Shown here: one piece after another, positions 42,723-53,432 of the stretch
Layout: every line of letters starts with the position of its first letter
Position numbering within the stretch: position 1 is the first letter of the stretch
Assembly: GCA_009760855.2 (NCBI GenBank)
Contig: WPIO01000211.1
Span: forward strand, 248,001 to 312,000
DNA length: 64,000 nt
Source: Cristatella mucedo
Taxonomy: Eukaryota > Bryozoa > Phylactolaemata > Cristatellidae
Reading direction: 5' to 3'
Position numbers and translations under genes: made by a program
The notes under the pieces: generated by a model
What the model was told of the DNA's origin: nothing
Database searches by the model: none
Seen by the model: only the letters and a program-made list of their open reading frames with translations

Positions 42723-42738
42723 ACGTGGCTGATATTGG

Positions 42739-42739
<1 letters not shown>

Positions 42740-42826
<87 letters not shown>
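42740..42826. repeat. (CT)n microsatellite
   Basis: Nearly pure CT array of about 85 bp. Confidence 0.97.
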
Positions 42827-42829
<3 letters not shown>

Positions 42830-43844
42830 CATAAGGTTTGCAGATGGAAGGTCGTTACATTGCTATGAGAGGACTCGAGTTAGAGAGCTCAACGGGAGGT
42901 TAAGCGATGCCAGGGTCAAGGTCATTTGAGCCTCGATAAGCTAGGCGTTGCTTTTCTGCCTACTCCAGCAGCTGAGCTGGCTCCATTGCTCGGCACGGCT
43001 GTGCCGAGGGGCGATTTAGCGACCTGGTGACCAAAGGGCAACGTTTCGCTTGTCACTCGGCTGGCTCGGCCTCGACCTTGGGCTCGACCTTGGCATCGGC
43101 CAGCTTCGTCCTCCCGTCGACTTTTTCTGCGAACCGTCCTTACCCAAGGCGAGTGGCAGGCCGGTTGCTCTCCTCGGTCTGGCTCTCGTCACCGGATTCC
43201 TAGCCGGACTCGGAGCTTGGGCTTCTCATCGACACGCCTGTCTCAGACCCGGATGTGGCATAGAGGCTGCCGAGTTCTTGTAAGATGTCCGAAAGTACCG
43301 TCCCAAGAGGGAGGCACAAGGCCGAGCTCCCACCAGGCGGCCTTGTACCCAAGCTTCAGCCCGGTTATGACGGCCCATTACTGTCGGCTCACTGTACTGT
43401 TATTGTGCTGCAGTGCCCCTGTGGACCTGACAAGATGCCACGCCCACACTGGTTGGTCGTTGGAGGTCTCGGCCGTGGGACGGTCGGTCGGCCGACGAGT
43501 CGTGCCTGCTGTCAGCTCTTGGCTCGGTCGTGCGCAGCCCAACGGATGAGCGACAGCTTGCCCAGTGGCTTCGAAGGGAAGGCTTCCTACTCTGCAGCCG
43601 ACCTCTGGGGCCGGTACTCATGGCAGGAGGCAAGCCTTTACCAGTCGGCAGCCTGGGCCAGAAAAGCCGGCCAAGTCGCCTGGATTGTGCGTATCTATTT
43701 ATTGAATAAATTTATTGCTAGCATTGTTGTGCATTCCTTGCCGTGCTATGCTTTCGTTTGGTGAAGGCCTGCTTTGCTGGTCGGTCCGGTCTGATAGCTG
43801 TATGGGCACATGGCAGCTCGGCCGGCTGAGCACCCTGCCCAGCT

Positions 43845-44040
43845 CTTGACGTCAATGGCCAGCTCGCGACGTTACTCAGCCCTCGCTGCTCTGGCCAGCT
43901 CGCTCTTGACGTTGCGCAGCTCTCGCTGCTCTGGCCTGCATGCACGCACTTGACGTTGCGCAGCTCTGGCCTGCACGCACTTGACGTTGCGCAGCCCTCA
44001 CTGCTTTGGCCAGCTCGCTGCTCTTGACGTTGCGTCGCCC
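43845..44040. repeat. Minisatellite with CTTGACGTTGCGC core
   Basis: CTTGACGTTGCGC or close variants recur near 43846, 43907, 43949, 43980 and 44020. They are separated by CAGCTCTCGCTGCTCTGGCC-like blocks; units are 30-57 bp long. Confidence 0.8.
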
Positions 44041-45214
44041 TTGCTTGGTAGGGAGGCCCAGGTTGCAAGGTTGGCAAGTGCAGTCGAGTTGGCAGAGGCT
44101 GCTGGGACTGCGCCTGGCTCGCCAGCCATGATGACTAGCCTGCCCGTAGCAGCAAAGCCAGGCGGGGACGAGCCGACTGGCAAGTGCAGCAGAGTCACGG
44201 CCAGGAGGCTGGTGAGAGCAGCTCTGGGTGCTGGCGCACTGCGTGCATCAGCTACCGAGTGGGCTGCATTCATCAGTACATTGCAGTTAGTGGCTCATGC
44301 CAATGCAGCAATCTCTTGCGATTCGCGGCAAATCGACCACAAATAGGCTGTGCAAAGTTAAATTTCTGCGCAGGTTATGTAAACACACTCGTTTTAAAGA
44401 GCTCTCCTTCCATGATCTAGAGCCAGCATAAACAACAGCATTTCCTGGAAGCAACCAAAACGAGAGTTTAACAGGCAGAGAAGTCTAAATGGGAGCATCG
44501 AACAGCAACTATTCCTCTATTTGTATGCGTTGGTGCGTTATGGATTTGACCGTATTTGCTCTGGCTATTGCCGTCGACTGCTGCGCATTGCCCTCAAATG
44601 CATATTAGCGGATGTAATTTTAATACAGTGCCGTGAAATAGGCAAGAATAGTTGGATCTTCTCATACGCAGCGAAATATTGTACGTCATGATAATTGGAG
44701 TTTCGCACTGCCAATATCTGGTCATTATTAAATTAGGTTGGGGTAGTGGCCTGGATCACTGCTGTTAACTCCTATTCATTACTTGCGATTTAACTTGCAA
44801 AACTATTTGAAAGGATACAATAGCATTTTAAGCACAGTGCTCTGTGACACACAAGAAAATGAGATCTTGGCCAAACTACTTCCCATGATTTTCGATAGAT
44901 CATGATGGATTGCCATATTTGCACGTGCTGTTGCTGTCGATGGCTATGGATTGCCAGAGATTGAACTACAGAGTGGGTAAAAGTATGTGCAGTGTGATGC
45001 TTCGTGGAATGACTATTGGAACTTGGTGTAGCCGATTTCTCGTCGACTTGCCTAAGAATTGTGGTATTGGCGTGCACCATTGACAATGAACCCGCCAAAC
45101 AGCGTGACAATTCTACAGTTTCACTTTTAATACAATCAAAAGTTAAATGCAAAGAAAATTTGAAGTTTGCAAGCCAGTTTGTGGTCGATTTGCCATGGAT
45201 TATAGTGGATTAAA
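44041..45214. other. No confirmed gene
   Basis: GC-rich to about 44350, then AT-rich. ORFs up to 121 codons on both strands lack splice or motif support. Confidence 0.35.
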
Positions 45215-46525
45215 ATTAGTAACAATAATACGTGGGATATAGCGCCCTCAGTGAACTCAATCTCTTTCTATGCACCTTACATTTGCTGCAAAGGAAGCAC
45301 TATCGATCAATTAGTGGTAGCATTCTTAATTAACAACAATAATAACATGGCTAGGGGTGACATGCACAGAGTCAGCATGCAAGTATGGTTAATGGCAGCA
45401 TGCACAGAGTCAGAACAGAAATGCACATAAATACGAATACATACGAATCAGAGGGACCCACGAAATGCTGTGACAGCTAGATTTTAGATTTGACAATTAG
45501 TTTTTAGTTTCTTTTTAAATGTGGACAAGTCAGGAGATGTCGTGACTAAAGTCAGGAGTGAGTTCCAGACTTTGGGATAAAACTTTGAAAGAATCTCCCG
45601 GTCTCCAAAGATTTCAGGTTTGTATGAGGTCTAGGTAACAGATTCCGAAAAGCAGGAGGCACAAAGCTTGGCCAGGTGGATCAGTAGATCTGACAGGCAG
45701 GGTGTATATCTAGGTGGAGCCAAAGGACCTAAAAGTAAGCTGCTAAACCTTGAAGTCGATGCATTGATTGACTGGGAGCCAATGCAGGTCGGTTAGAAGT
45801 GGTGTGATGTGGCAACTGCGACGCTCACGACAGACAAGCCTAGCTGCAGATTTTGGCAGCAACTGTAAGTGCCTAGTTGTACAGGCTGGTTGACCAGCAA
45901 GCAACGAGCCACAGAAGTCAAGACTGGATGTAACAAATGCATTGACCTACTTTGATGTGCTACCCCTATCTAAACAAGCCCGAATTTTAGCAATGTCATG
46001 TAGCTGAAAGTAGACTAAATTGACTTTGGAGCTGATGTGGTCGTGTAATGAAATGTCACTTTGGAACACAAACATTAAATTTAGTGCAGATTCAACAGGA
46101 GAAATATGCTGGCAGAGCCGATTGTGAGCGTTAACCTTTCCAATTTCCGAATCACACTTGATTTGCCCTTAACTAGTAAGTTAGTTTTATTTATTCAATT
46201 TAATCTATTTTATTGTTTTATTTATTCAATTTATTCTATTTTATTCATTCAATTTAAGAAAGTTTGCTGCCATCCATATGTGGATGCCATCAATACATGC
46301 AGCCAGGGTATTGATAGAATTCGATATGGTAGAGGGGCGAGAAGGATCAAAGCAGAAATACAACTGAGTGTCATCTGCATACAAGTAAAAGTCTAGATCG
46401 TGTCTGGCAATCACATCGGCAAGAGGGAGATTATAAACCGTGTAAAAATGGCCAAGCAGTGAGCTCTGAGGTACCCCATACTTCAGAGGCTCCTGGCCTG
46501 ATCTTTGATCATGAAGTTGGTCCAT
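45215..46525 (-). mobile_element. LINE-A, RT palm to 3' end, inverted
   Basis: The minus frame near 46525-46241 contains a degenerate GVPQSSLLGHF (GVPQGSVLGP motif) and LYADDTQLYFCFD with the catalytic YADD. The decayed thumb region follows, with the hairpin and tail at 45225-45300. This is the most complete LINE-A in the window but frames are broken. A short TTTTATTTATTCAATTTA unit is tandemly expanded near 46187-46255. Confidence 0.9.
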
Positions 46526-47240
46526 GCATTCGTGACATCCCGTCTCAACTTCTGCAACTCACAGCTCGCTGGCCTACCGGCGTGTGCGATCAGGCGATTG
46601 CAGCTGGTGCAAAACTCTGCAGCTAGGCTTGTCTGTCGTGAGCGTCGCAGTTACCACATCACTCCACTTCTCGCCGATCTGCACTGGCTACCAGTCAAGC
46701 AACGGATTGACTTCAAGGTTTTGTCGCTCACTTTTAGGTCACTTCATTCCTTGGCTCCAGCCTATCTCTCAGATATACTACCCCATCAGGCCAAGCATCG
46801 TACCACCTGCTGTTCAGAATCCAACAGTCTACAAATACCCTGTACAAACCTTAAATCCTTTGGAGACCGTGCATTTAGTTCGTATGCTCCCAAAGCCTGG
46901 AACTCCCTCCCTCCGACCTTCGTTAGAACATCCCCTGACCTGACCACATTTAAAAAGAATGTAAAACACACCTATTTAGGACAGCATTTACTGGGTCCCT
47001 GTGATTCGTCCTTGATGTGCTTATGCGTGCTGACACTGTGCATGCTGCCACTAACCACATTTGCATGCTGACCCTGTGCATGTCGCCCCTAACCATGTTA
47101 TTCATTTCGTTTGTTTTTCAAGCACGATTTTACTCACCATTCAATTGCTTTTCCTTTTGCTGCAAATGTAAAGCGCCTAGAGAGAGATTAAGTTCTCTGA
47201 GGGCGCTTTATCAAGTGAATTATTATTATTATTATTACTA
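46526..47240 (+). mobile_element. LINE-A, RT C-terminal part and 3' end
   Basis: Open from 46505: [37 protein letters not shown] and [16 protein letters not shown], then the hairpin (GTAAAGCGCC, GGGCGCTTTA) and (ATT)n. It meets an inverted LINE-A head to head at about 46525. Confidence 0.9.
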
Positions 47241-47409
47241 TTATTATTATTATTATTGTTTGTCCATTCACATCAATGCCCTGGAGTCTCCCACTGAGAT
47301 AGGAACCATTGGAATGAAGTGACAGTGAAGCCCAGGCAAGATGAGAGGAGCTGAAGAAGGACTTGATGATTGATAGTATATATATCGATAGTATCAAAAG
47401 CTGCCGATA

Positions 47410-47460
47410 GCTCGATAGATCGATAGATCGATAGATCGATAGATCGATAGCTCGAGCAAA
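47410..47460. repeat. GATAGATC tandem repeat
   Basis: Five to six 8-bp units (GATAGATC) bounded by GATAGCTC, in an otherwise unassigned spacer (47241-47494). Confidence 0.9.
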
Positions 47461-47494
47461 GTGAGCAGAAAGACTATCTAAGAAGGGTCTGTAC

Positions 47495-48655
47495 CTGCGG
47501 AGTCCCTCAAAGGTCTGTACTCGGTCCCTTGCTGTTCTCCATTTATATTTCAACACTGGTAAAAGTGATTAAGACCCATAGAACGGGATATCACTTTTAT
47601 GCTGACGACACTCAGCTGTCTTTGTCATTCAAACAATCAGAATCTGCTGCAGCAACTGAAAAACTGAATGCTTGCCTTGCCGACATCTGATCCTGGATGT
47701 CGAAAGACTTCTTGAAACCAAATGGCAATAAAACTGAACTGTTGCTCGTAGGACACACCAAGTGTGTGGCTGGATTAAAGGCTTTGCTGTTCTAATAGGT
47801 GATGCTATTGTGTGACCATCACTACGTGCTCGAAATTTAGGTGTCGTTTTCGACAGCTGCCTCAATTTTCAAAGCTTCATTCAGAAGACTGCTTCTACAG
47901 CTAGCCATCACATCCTATCCCTATCCAAAATTAGGAGCTGTCTCCCACAGTGGCATGTAAATAACTTAACTAGCTCCTTAGTTCTGTCTCGGCTTGATTA
48001 TTGTAATTCCCTTTTGGCTGGGCCACCAAAGAAAGCAACTAGGCCACTGCAGCTGACTATGAATATGGCTGCATGGCTAGTCATTCAGTCCCAGGGGTTT
48101 GAGCACGTGTCTCCTCTGCTAAAAGAGCTAGGATGGATGCCGGTTGAGCAACGGATACAGAGCAAAGTTCTTACGCTGACCCACAAGGCCTGCCACGGCT
48201 TGGCTCCTTCGTACCTAGCTGAACTGCTGCACCAGTTTCAGCCTCTTCGTACCCTCAGGTCCTGTGTGGACAATCAATATGCAATTCCATTCCTCAGCTT
48301 AAAGACCGTTGGCGACAGAAGCTGTAGCCCTGCAGGTCCTAGACTGTGGAACTCGCTTCCACAATTCTTAAGCAACGACAACTACTCTGCTACTGCCGAC
48401 TACGGCACATCCTTTTCAGCGTTCCTGAGCTCCAACTTCCATGCTACAAACTACCTCAACTGCTCTCCTGACTCTGCTATGCCTCCCACTTTCCCTTTGT
48501 TGCGTGAGACGAAGTCTGTTGGCTACCGAATGCGTACCGAAAGCCACCTAGGCTGTGAGTGGGCTATACAAAACTCTCCTGCTTAACACCAACATGGTCT
48601 TTATGACTTTGTGGAGTTACAGAAGGAGATACATTACATTACATCTAACCTGCAT
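47495..48655 (+). mobile_element. LINE-B, RT palm to 3' terminus
   Basis: Plus strand: [13 protein letters not shown] with the catalytic YADD near 47595, then MSKDFLKPNGNKTELLLVGH with frame breaks. The open frame 48014-48586 follows, with EHVSPLLKELGWMPVEQRIQ, LTHKACHGLAPSYLAELLHQ and LKTVGDRSCSPAGPRLWNSL. The 3' text ends in ACATTACATTACAT. A CR1/L2-like non-LTR element, 5'-truncated. Confidence 0.93.
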
Positions 48656-48949
48656 TCCTACGTTGGTTGGTATACACCCGAAGCAATGCTGACACTGTGG
48701 AGTGATTAGCTCAAAAGCCTGACCGGATTTTATTAGCTAGGTTTGAAGTTTCAATATATGAGTTCAGATGGTCTGCCACGACTCGTTCGTGTGTCTTTGA
48801 TGAGAACAGTCTAGGGGATACTTGGCGGAGGTCTCTTGATCGAGTTCTCATGATCTAGTATTACTTTCGTGAGTAGTGGCACGACTACAGCCTTTTTGAG
48901 AGATGCTGAGACTTAACCTATTTGGCCAATGACATATTTATGACGTGCA
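48656..48949. other. No gene seen
   Basis: Nothing recognised. Confidence 0.35.
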
Positions 48950-49990
48950 GCTATGCAGCTCTGTTATGCATGCTATGTTAGCTATGGTAGCAGCAGATCA
49001 ATGCACCGTAGAATCAGGACAGTGGGAATATGGTCCAGGAGACTAGTCTTCGGTGATTGGGATATGAACTTCAGGACGATCTACACCCGTCCTCGTTTGC
49101 CTTTCGATGGGCCTTCAGGCCTGATCTTTTTTAATGCTTTTTAAGCTTGAGCTTAGTAGACCTAACTAGTTTAACGTCTGTGGTAAACCATAAGCCGTCT
49201 GGGCGAGGGTGCACTGTGTGGTTAGTCAGGGATGCAAAATCGTCGAGCAGCTAAACTAGTGTGATGTTGTAGCACTCTACCTATGATGATAAGTCGGAAG
49301 GATTGCGCAGCAATAGTCGAAGCTGATACGGGCTGCATCGATGTCATGTCAGGTCTTGAGGTTCCACAATTCACGGGTGATTTTAGAAGAGGAGGAGGAG
49401 GGCACACACTGTAGACTGAATGACATCTGCATGTGGTCAGATAAGCAGGATTTAGTAATTATTGGTGATGACAAAGTGCAGTTGTATGAGAAAGTTTTTT
49501 TGAGTGTGTGACCCTTGATCTGAGTAGGACCATGCACATACAAAAATAAATACTAGCTGATTTAGCAGCCTCTTTTGTGTAGTGACAGAAGAGCCGTTAC
49601 GGCTATCACCACCTCTTGAAGCTGCGATACAGAATCACCCACTGCAGGATTCGAACCCGCGACCTCAGAACAGAGGTCTTGAAAAGCAACCACCTTACCT
49701 AGTGTGCTATCACGGCTCACTACATGAGCCAAAAAAGACAATGAGTCTGTCAGTGCACAAAAGTAAGTGCTGTAAGTTATCAAAATGAATGTTGAAATCA
49801 CCCATAATGAGGAATGATCTGTCGATTTCTTGCTCACAGAATCGAAATGAGAACAGATAAATCTGAGATAAAGGAGGACTTGGTACCTGATAGGTGAGAG
49901 GCTATTGCCAACGGCGTTAGCTTGTTTTCAGGTGAAATCACGACAATTGATTCGAAAGACGTGCTTCAAGGGTACTTGATTGAGCGAATT
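48950..49990 (-). mobile_element. LINE endonuclease region, inverted
   Basis: The minus strand contains FLIMGDFNIHFDNLQHLL (GDFN catalytic motif of EEP-type endonucleases) near 49830-49770. Beyond the SINE-A come VHGPTQIKGHTL and CLSDHMQMSFSLQCVPSSSS (SDH motif) near 49540-49380. Probably the 5' part of LINE-A or a relative; heavily mutated. Confidence 0.75.
49553..49722 (-). mobile_element. SINE-A, nested in a LINE endonuclease
   Basis: CTAGCTGATTTAGCAGCCTC, GGCTATCACCACCTCTTGAA, TGCAGGATTCGAACCCGCGA and TAGTGTGCTATCACGGCTCA. It splits the GDFN and SDH parts. Confidence 0.9.
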
Positions 49991-50429
49991 CGTCGAACCC
50001 GGCAGAGCCGGAGCCATGGAGCTGCAAATTTGCCCGGCCCAAGTTCAGGGCCGAGGCCCTTAAATATTTGCCTATGCCAGGCCGGTAGGCTTAGGTACTG
50101 AGCCTCCCTCCCCCCCCATAGGCGGGTCCAGAGGTCGGGGCTCGGCCCTAGAAGTCACGGCGTCGAGCTCAACGCCAAGCTGGGGCGAGACGCAACGTAC
50201 TGCGCAAGCAGCGAGCCGAGTCGTAACGACGCACGCACGGGAGAGGCAGGCATTCGTCCTTGGCGGAAGGCCGCTTAGGCGCGTGTACTCTAAGCACAGC
50301 CGGGAAGCAGATTGGTGGTCAGCTGCAGAGTTCTTGCCGTCAGCTCTACTGCCTGCCCGGCCCTCTTCCTCGTCGTTGCATCGTTGCTGACGAATCCCGC
50401 AGTAGGCGATGTAGACAGGAGTGTCGATC
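49991..50429. other. GC-rich stretch, unassigned
   Basis: It contains a C run near 50108 and open frames on both strands (up to 157 codons, minus). It could be the 5' part of the adjacent hAT element, but no motif shows it. Confidence 0.3.
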
Positions 50430-51570
50430 GCAAAGTGCGAATCATGCAGCTGGGACGCTCTGTTCGACTTGACCAGTTTAAGCTTCAGCCTACAGTCGAG
50501 AGAAAGCGAAGACGGTCCTGCTGCCAAGCCTACTTTCAGACACATGACTGGGTCCAGTACTCAGAGAGAAAGGGAGGACTCGGAAAAAATACTAGCCGAT
50601 TTTACAGCCTCCTTTTGTATGGCCATAGAGTAGCCTCGACGGTTATCACCCTGCTTGCAGTGACGGAAAAAGATTGCCCACGGCAGGATTCGAACCCGTG
50701 ACCTTGGTACTGAGGTCGTGAAAAGCAGCAGCCTTACCTAGTGTGCCATGACTTCTCACCAATCGATCTCTCCTTCGCCGGCCGGCATTCGGAGTTTGTC
50801 AGCAGCTGCGTTCGAGGCGACCGTAAGAGCACTGCAGGAAAGATCTAAGGCCGTCTAGCCTCAAGTGCCAACAATCACAGCCACCCTGGTTGGTTGTTAG
50901 ACTCTACCAGCAGCAGACGCAGCCAGTAGAGGCGATCAATGGGGTCCTGGCTGAGATCGGCTGGGAGGAGAAGGGGAAACTGGAGCTGCTGTGTCAACTG
51001 CACCGGAAAGAGGATGGTGCTGATCTTCTCTGCTGCTGCTCTTTGGTTTGATCGCGGCTCGCCTCTTCGCGAGCTCGAGCCGTCTGCCGGCTACAACCGC
51101 AGGAGTTTCCATGAACTGCTCGTCCTCAAACTCAGTGACGAGCCGGAGTGCACAATATTGTGGGACAGCCTCTCGGACAGGAACGAAGACGCTCTGGCAC
51201 AGACTAAGGGCCAAATCCACATCATCGCTGGCCAGACTCGTGCAGGTATGCTCCAAGAGTTGAATGACGAAGACCCGTTTGGTTGCTTTGCGATTTCCAC
51301 CGATGAGTCGTCGCCCGACGCAGCCAAACGAGAGCATTCGCTTCCTTCTTCTGTATTCGCTTCCTGAAAAGACCGGAGATGTAGCCGTCGAGCGATCTCT
51401 TGCTCTTGTTGAAATGTCATCGATCACGATGCTAGATTTGCTCTCATCGATCGATACACGAGGCCTTGGCAGCAAAAAACCTGCATCCCAGACGAATCAT
51501 AGCACATGCTATGATGGCACGTCCAACAGGTCCGGCCCATTCCATGGCCTGCAGGAAATAGTTCGCTGCC
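50430..51570 (+). pseudogene. Broken hAT-family transposase (ZMYM/DUF4371-like)
   Basis: Remains of a cut-and-paste DNA transposase in several frames. An N-terminal TTF-type zinc-finger-like segment reads RRRSCCQAYFQTHDWVQYSE (about 50510-50570), close to the RSFxxxWFxxYxWLEYS pattern. A SINE-A follows. Then comes FHELLVLKLSDEPECTILWD (near 51110), like the N-terminal part of DUF4371, and FGCFAISTDESS, like FxSIxTDExxD. After a frame change come LYSLPEKTGDVAVERSLALV and CYDGTSNRSG (51507-51536), matching the hAT CYDGASNMSG motif. An in-frame stop after about 51048 and at least one further frame break make it non-functional. Terminal inverted repeats were not found. The minus-strand 179-codon ORF (50936-51475) is a shadow. 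Confidence 0.72.
50588..50762 (-). mobile_element. SINE-A, nested in the hAT pseudogene
   Basis: ATACTAGCCGATTTTACAGC, GGCAGGATTCGAACCCGTGA (B box), CTAGTGTGCCATGACTTCTC. It lies between the zinc-finger-like and DUF4371-like parts. Confidence 0.9.
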
Positions 51571-51594
51571 TAGCTTGGGCCACTCGACGACGGC

Positions 51595-52935
51595 TCCTTT
51601 GTACCTCCGTCTGCAACTCCACACAGCCATACAGACTATGTGGGCGTTATGTAGCCGTGTGTTTTCTATATCTCACTCACACCCAAAGCGGCTTTCGTTA
51701 CGAACTTAGAACCCAACAGACTTCATCTCACATAACGAAGAGAATGTGAAAAACAAGGCTGAGTCAGGAGAGCAGTTGAGGTGGTGAGTAGCATGGGATG
51801 TGGCAGCTCAGGACGCCCGGAAGGGATGTACGATACATACTAGCTGATTTAACAGCCTTTTTTGTATAGCCACAGAAGGGCCTCTACGGCAGTCACTATC
51901 GCTTGCATCTTCGATAAAAAACCACCCACCGCAGGATTCGAACCCAAGACCTCGGGACCGAGGTCGTGAAAAGCAGCCGCCTTCCCTAGTGCACCACCGA
52001 GGCTCACTTGCACTCAGTGGCCGGAGATTAATTGTTGCTGCACAATAGTCTTGGAATTGAGTCCCACAGCTTCAGACTTGCAGGGCAAATAACTTCTCTC
52101 CCTAATGGTATTTAAGCAGAAATGTAACACCTAATTTATTGTACATACAGGACCTGCAGGCATGAGGAGGCTGAAACTGGTGCAGCAGTTCGGCTGCATA
52201 TGGCAAAGCAAAGCCACTGCAGGCCTTGTAAGGCAGTGTGAGAACTCTCCTCTGTATCCGTTGATAAATCGACAGCCATCCAAGCTGTTTTAATACGGGA
52301 GACACATGATTATACCTCCGGAATTTTCCAACTAGATTTGTGTCATATTTAACTGGATTTGTGTCATATTAATTGCCAGCTGCAGTGGCCCAGTGGCTGT
52401 TTTGGAAGCCCATGCAAAAGGAAAATACAAGAATCTAGCCAAGACATAGCTAAGGAGCTAGTTAAACCTTTTGTAAGCCACAGTGGAAGACGATAGCTTA
52501 ATCTTAGATACTGATTGGACGCGAAGGGTAGCTACTGAGTCAGTCTTCTTAACGAAGTGTTCAAACTGTAGGCAGCTATAGAAGACGATACCTAAATTCT
52601 GAGCAGATGGTGAGGGTCACACAAAAGCACCATCTATTAGAAAGGAAAGCCTTGTAGTCCATGCCGCATGCTTAGGGTGTCCTGTGAGGCTGGTTAAGAT
52701 TTATCAACGTTTAGTTTAAGGATATTTGCTGACATCCCGGATCGACTGTCGGCAAGGCAAGCAATTAGTGCATCATTCGCTGCAGCAGATTTACTCGCTA
52801 AACTTTGATCTCCACAGTGAGCTCAATTGTCTCGGTGCTGCATGCAGCAGTTAGGCTAGATAGTGGGTGGGCGTGGCTATTTCTCCTCTCCATAGTACTG
52901 TGCCTTCTTGTCGGAGAAAGGTGAGAATGGTCGTG
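51595..52935 (-). mobile_element. LINE-B, RT part and 3' end, inverted
   Basis: The minus frame 52305-52102 has MSPVLKQLGWLSIYQRIQRR and ALPYAAELLHQFQPPHA. 3'-terminal text is at 51605-51780. A SINE-A interrupts it at 51838. 52640-52930 covers the upstream RT block. Confidence 0.85.
51838..52008 (-). mobile_element. SINE-A, nested in LINE-B
   Basis: ACTAGCTGATTTAACAGCCT, CGCAGGATTCGAACCCAAGA (B box), CCTAGTGCACCACCGAGGCT. Confidence 0.9.
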
Positions 52936-53432
52936 GAACAGCCTTTTATTTTGGTAATTTTCACAGGCTCGTATGCATACACAGCAAGGTACACTGGCTG
53001 CGGACTCAAAAAGTGATGTTGGTTTATCCGAAAAATGGTTTCGATTTCTCAGGTGCCCTGCCCTGCCCACCGGTGATGGGGGTGTGGCTGCTGCCGAAAG
53101 ACTGGCTACTGCAGTCGTGACCGGCCGTTATGGCCGGCATTTCGGGACTTGCCAGATGGGCCATCATGACAGGGCTTCCGGCAGCAGAGCCAAGCCGACC
53201 ACTTCGACTGGCCAAGGTCAGTCCAGTTCAAGGTCAGTCCGGTTCAGGAGTCCGACTTTCCCGTGCTGCAGCATCTGAAAGAAGTTTCTCCGGAAGTGAA
53301 TGGCTCGACCTCAGACTACAAGACTGCAGCCTCAGCCTAGCAGTGCCAAAGCGGCCAGGTCATTATTCCATGCAGCACTTCAATGTCTAAGTTCTAGGAG
53401 ACCTAGTGATCTCATCCCGAAGCTCAGAATAT
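52936..53432. other. Unassigned
   Basis: 53140-53220 weakly resembles 44100-44190 (CCATCATGACAGGGCTTCCG versus CCATGATGACTAGCCTGCCC), so it may be another dispersed repeat. No gene. Confidence 0.3.

Larger units (their letters stand above)
42113..43780 (+). repeat. Repeat-C copy 2, interrupted
   Basis: Homologous to 38071-39265 (clear from about 42315) but carrying a SINE-A at 42537-42722 and a CT array at 42740-42826. Matching blocks: TAGTCTAGGCTCGAATA and AATACGTGGCTG on either side of the SINE, CTCGGCACGGCTGTGCCGAG, GATGTGGCATAGAGGCTGCC, ACCGTCCCAAGAGGGAGGCA and CTGCAGTGCCCC. GC-rich overlapping ORFs (for example 43285-43764) have no domain support. Confidence 0.7.

Noticed and set aside
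50936-51475. Minus-strand ORF of 179 codons with balanced composition
   Set aside because: The plus strand carries ordered hAT transposase motifs in the same place, so the minus frame is a shadow.
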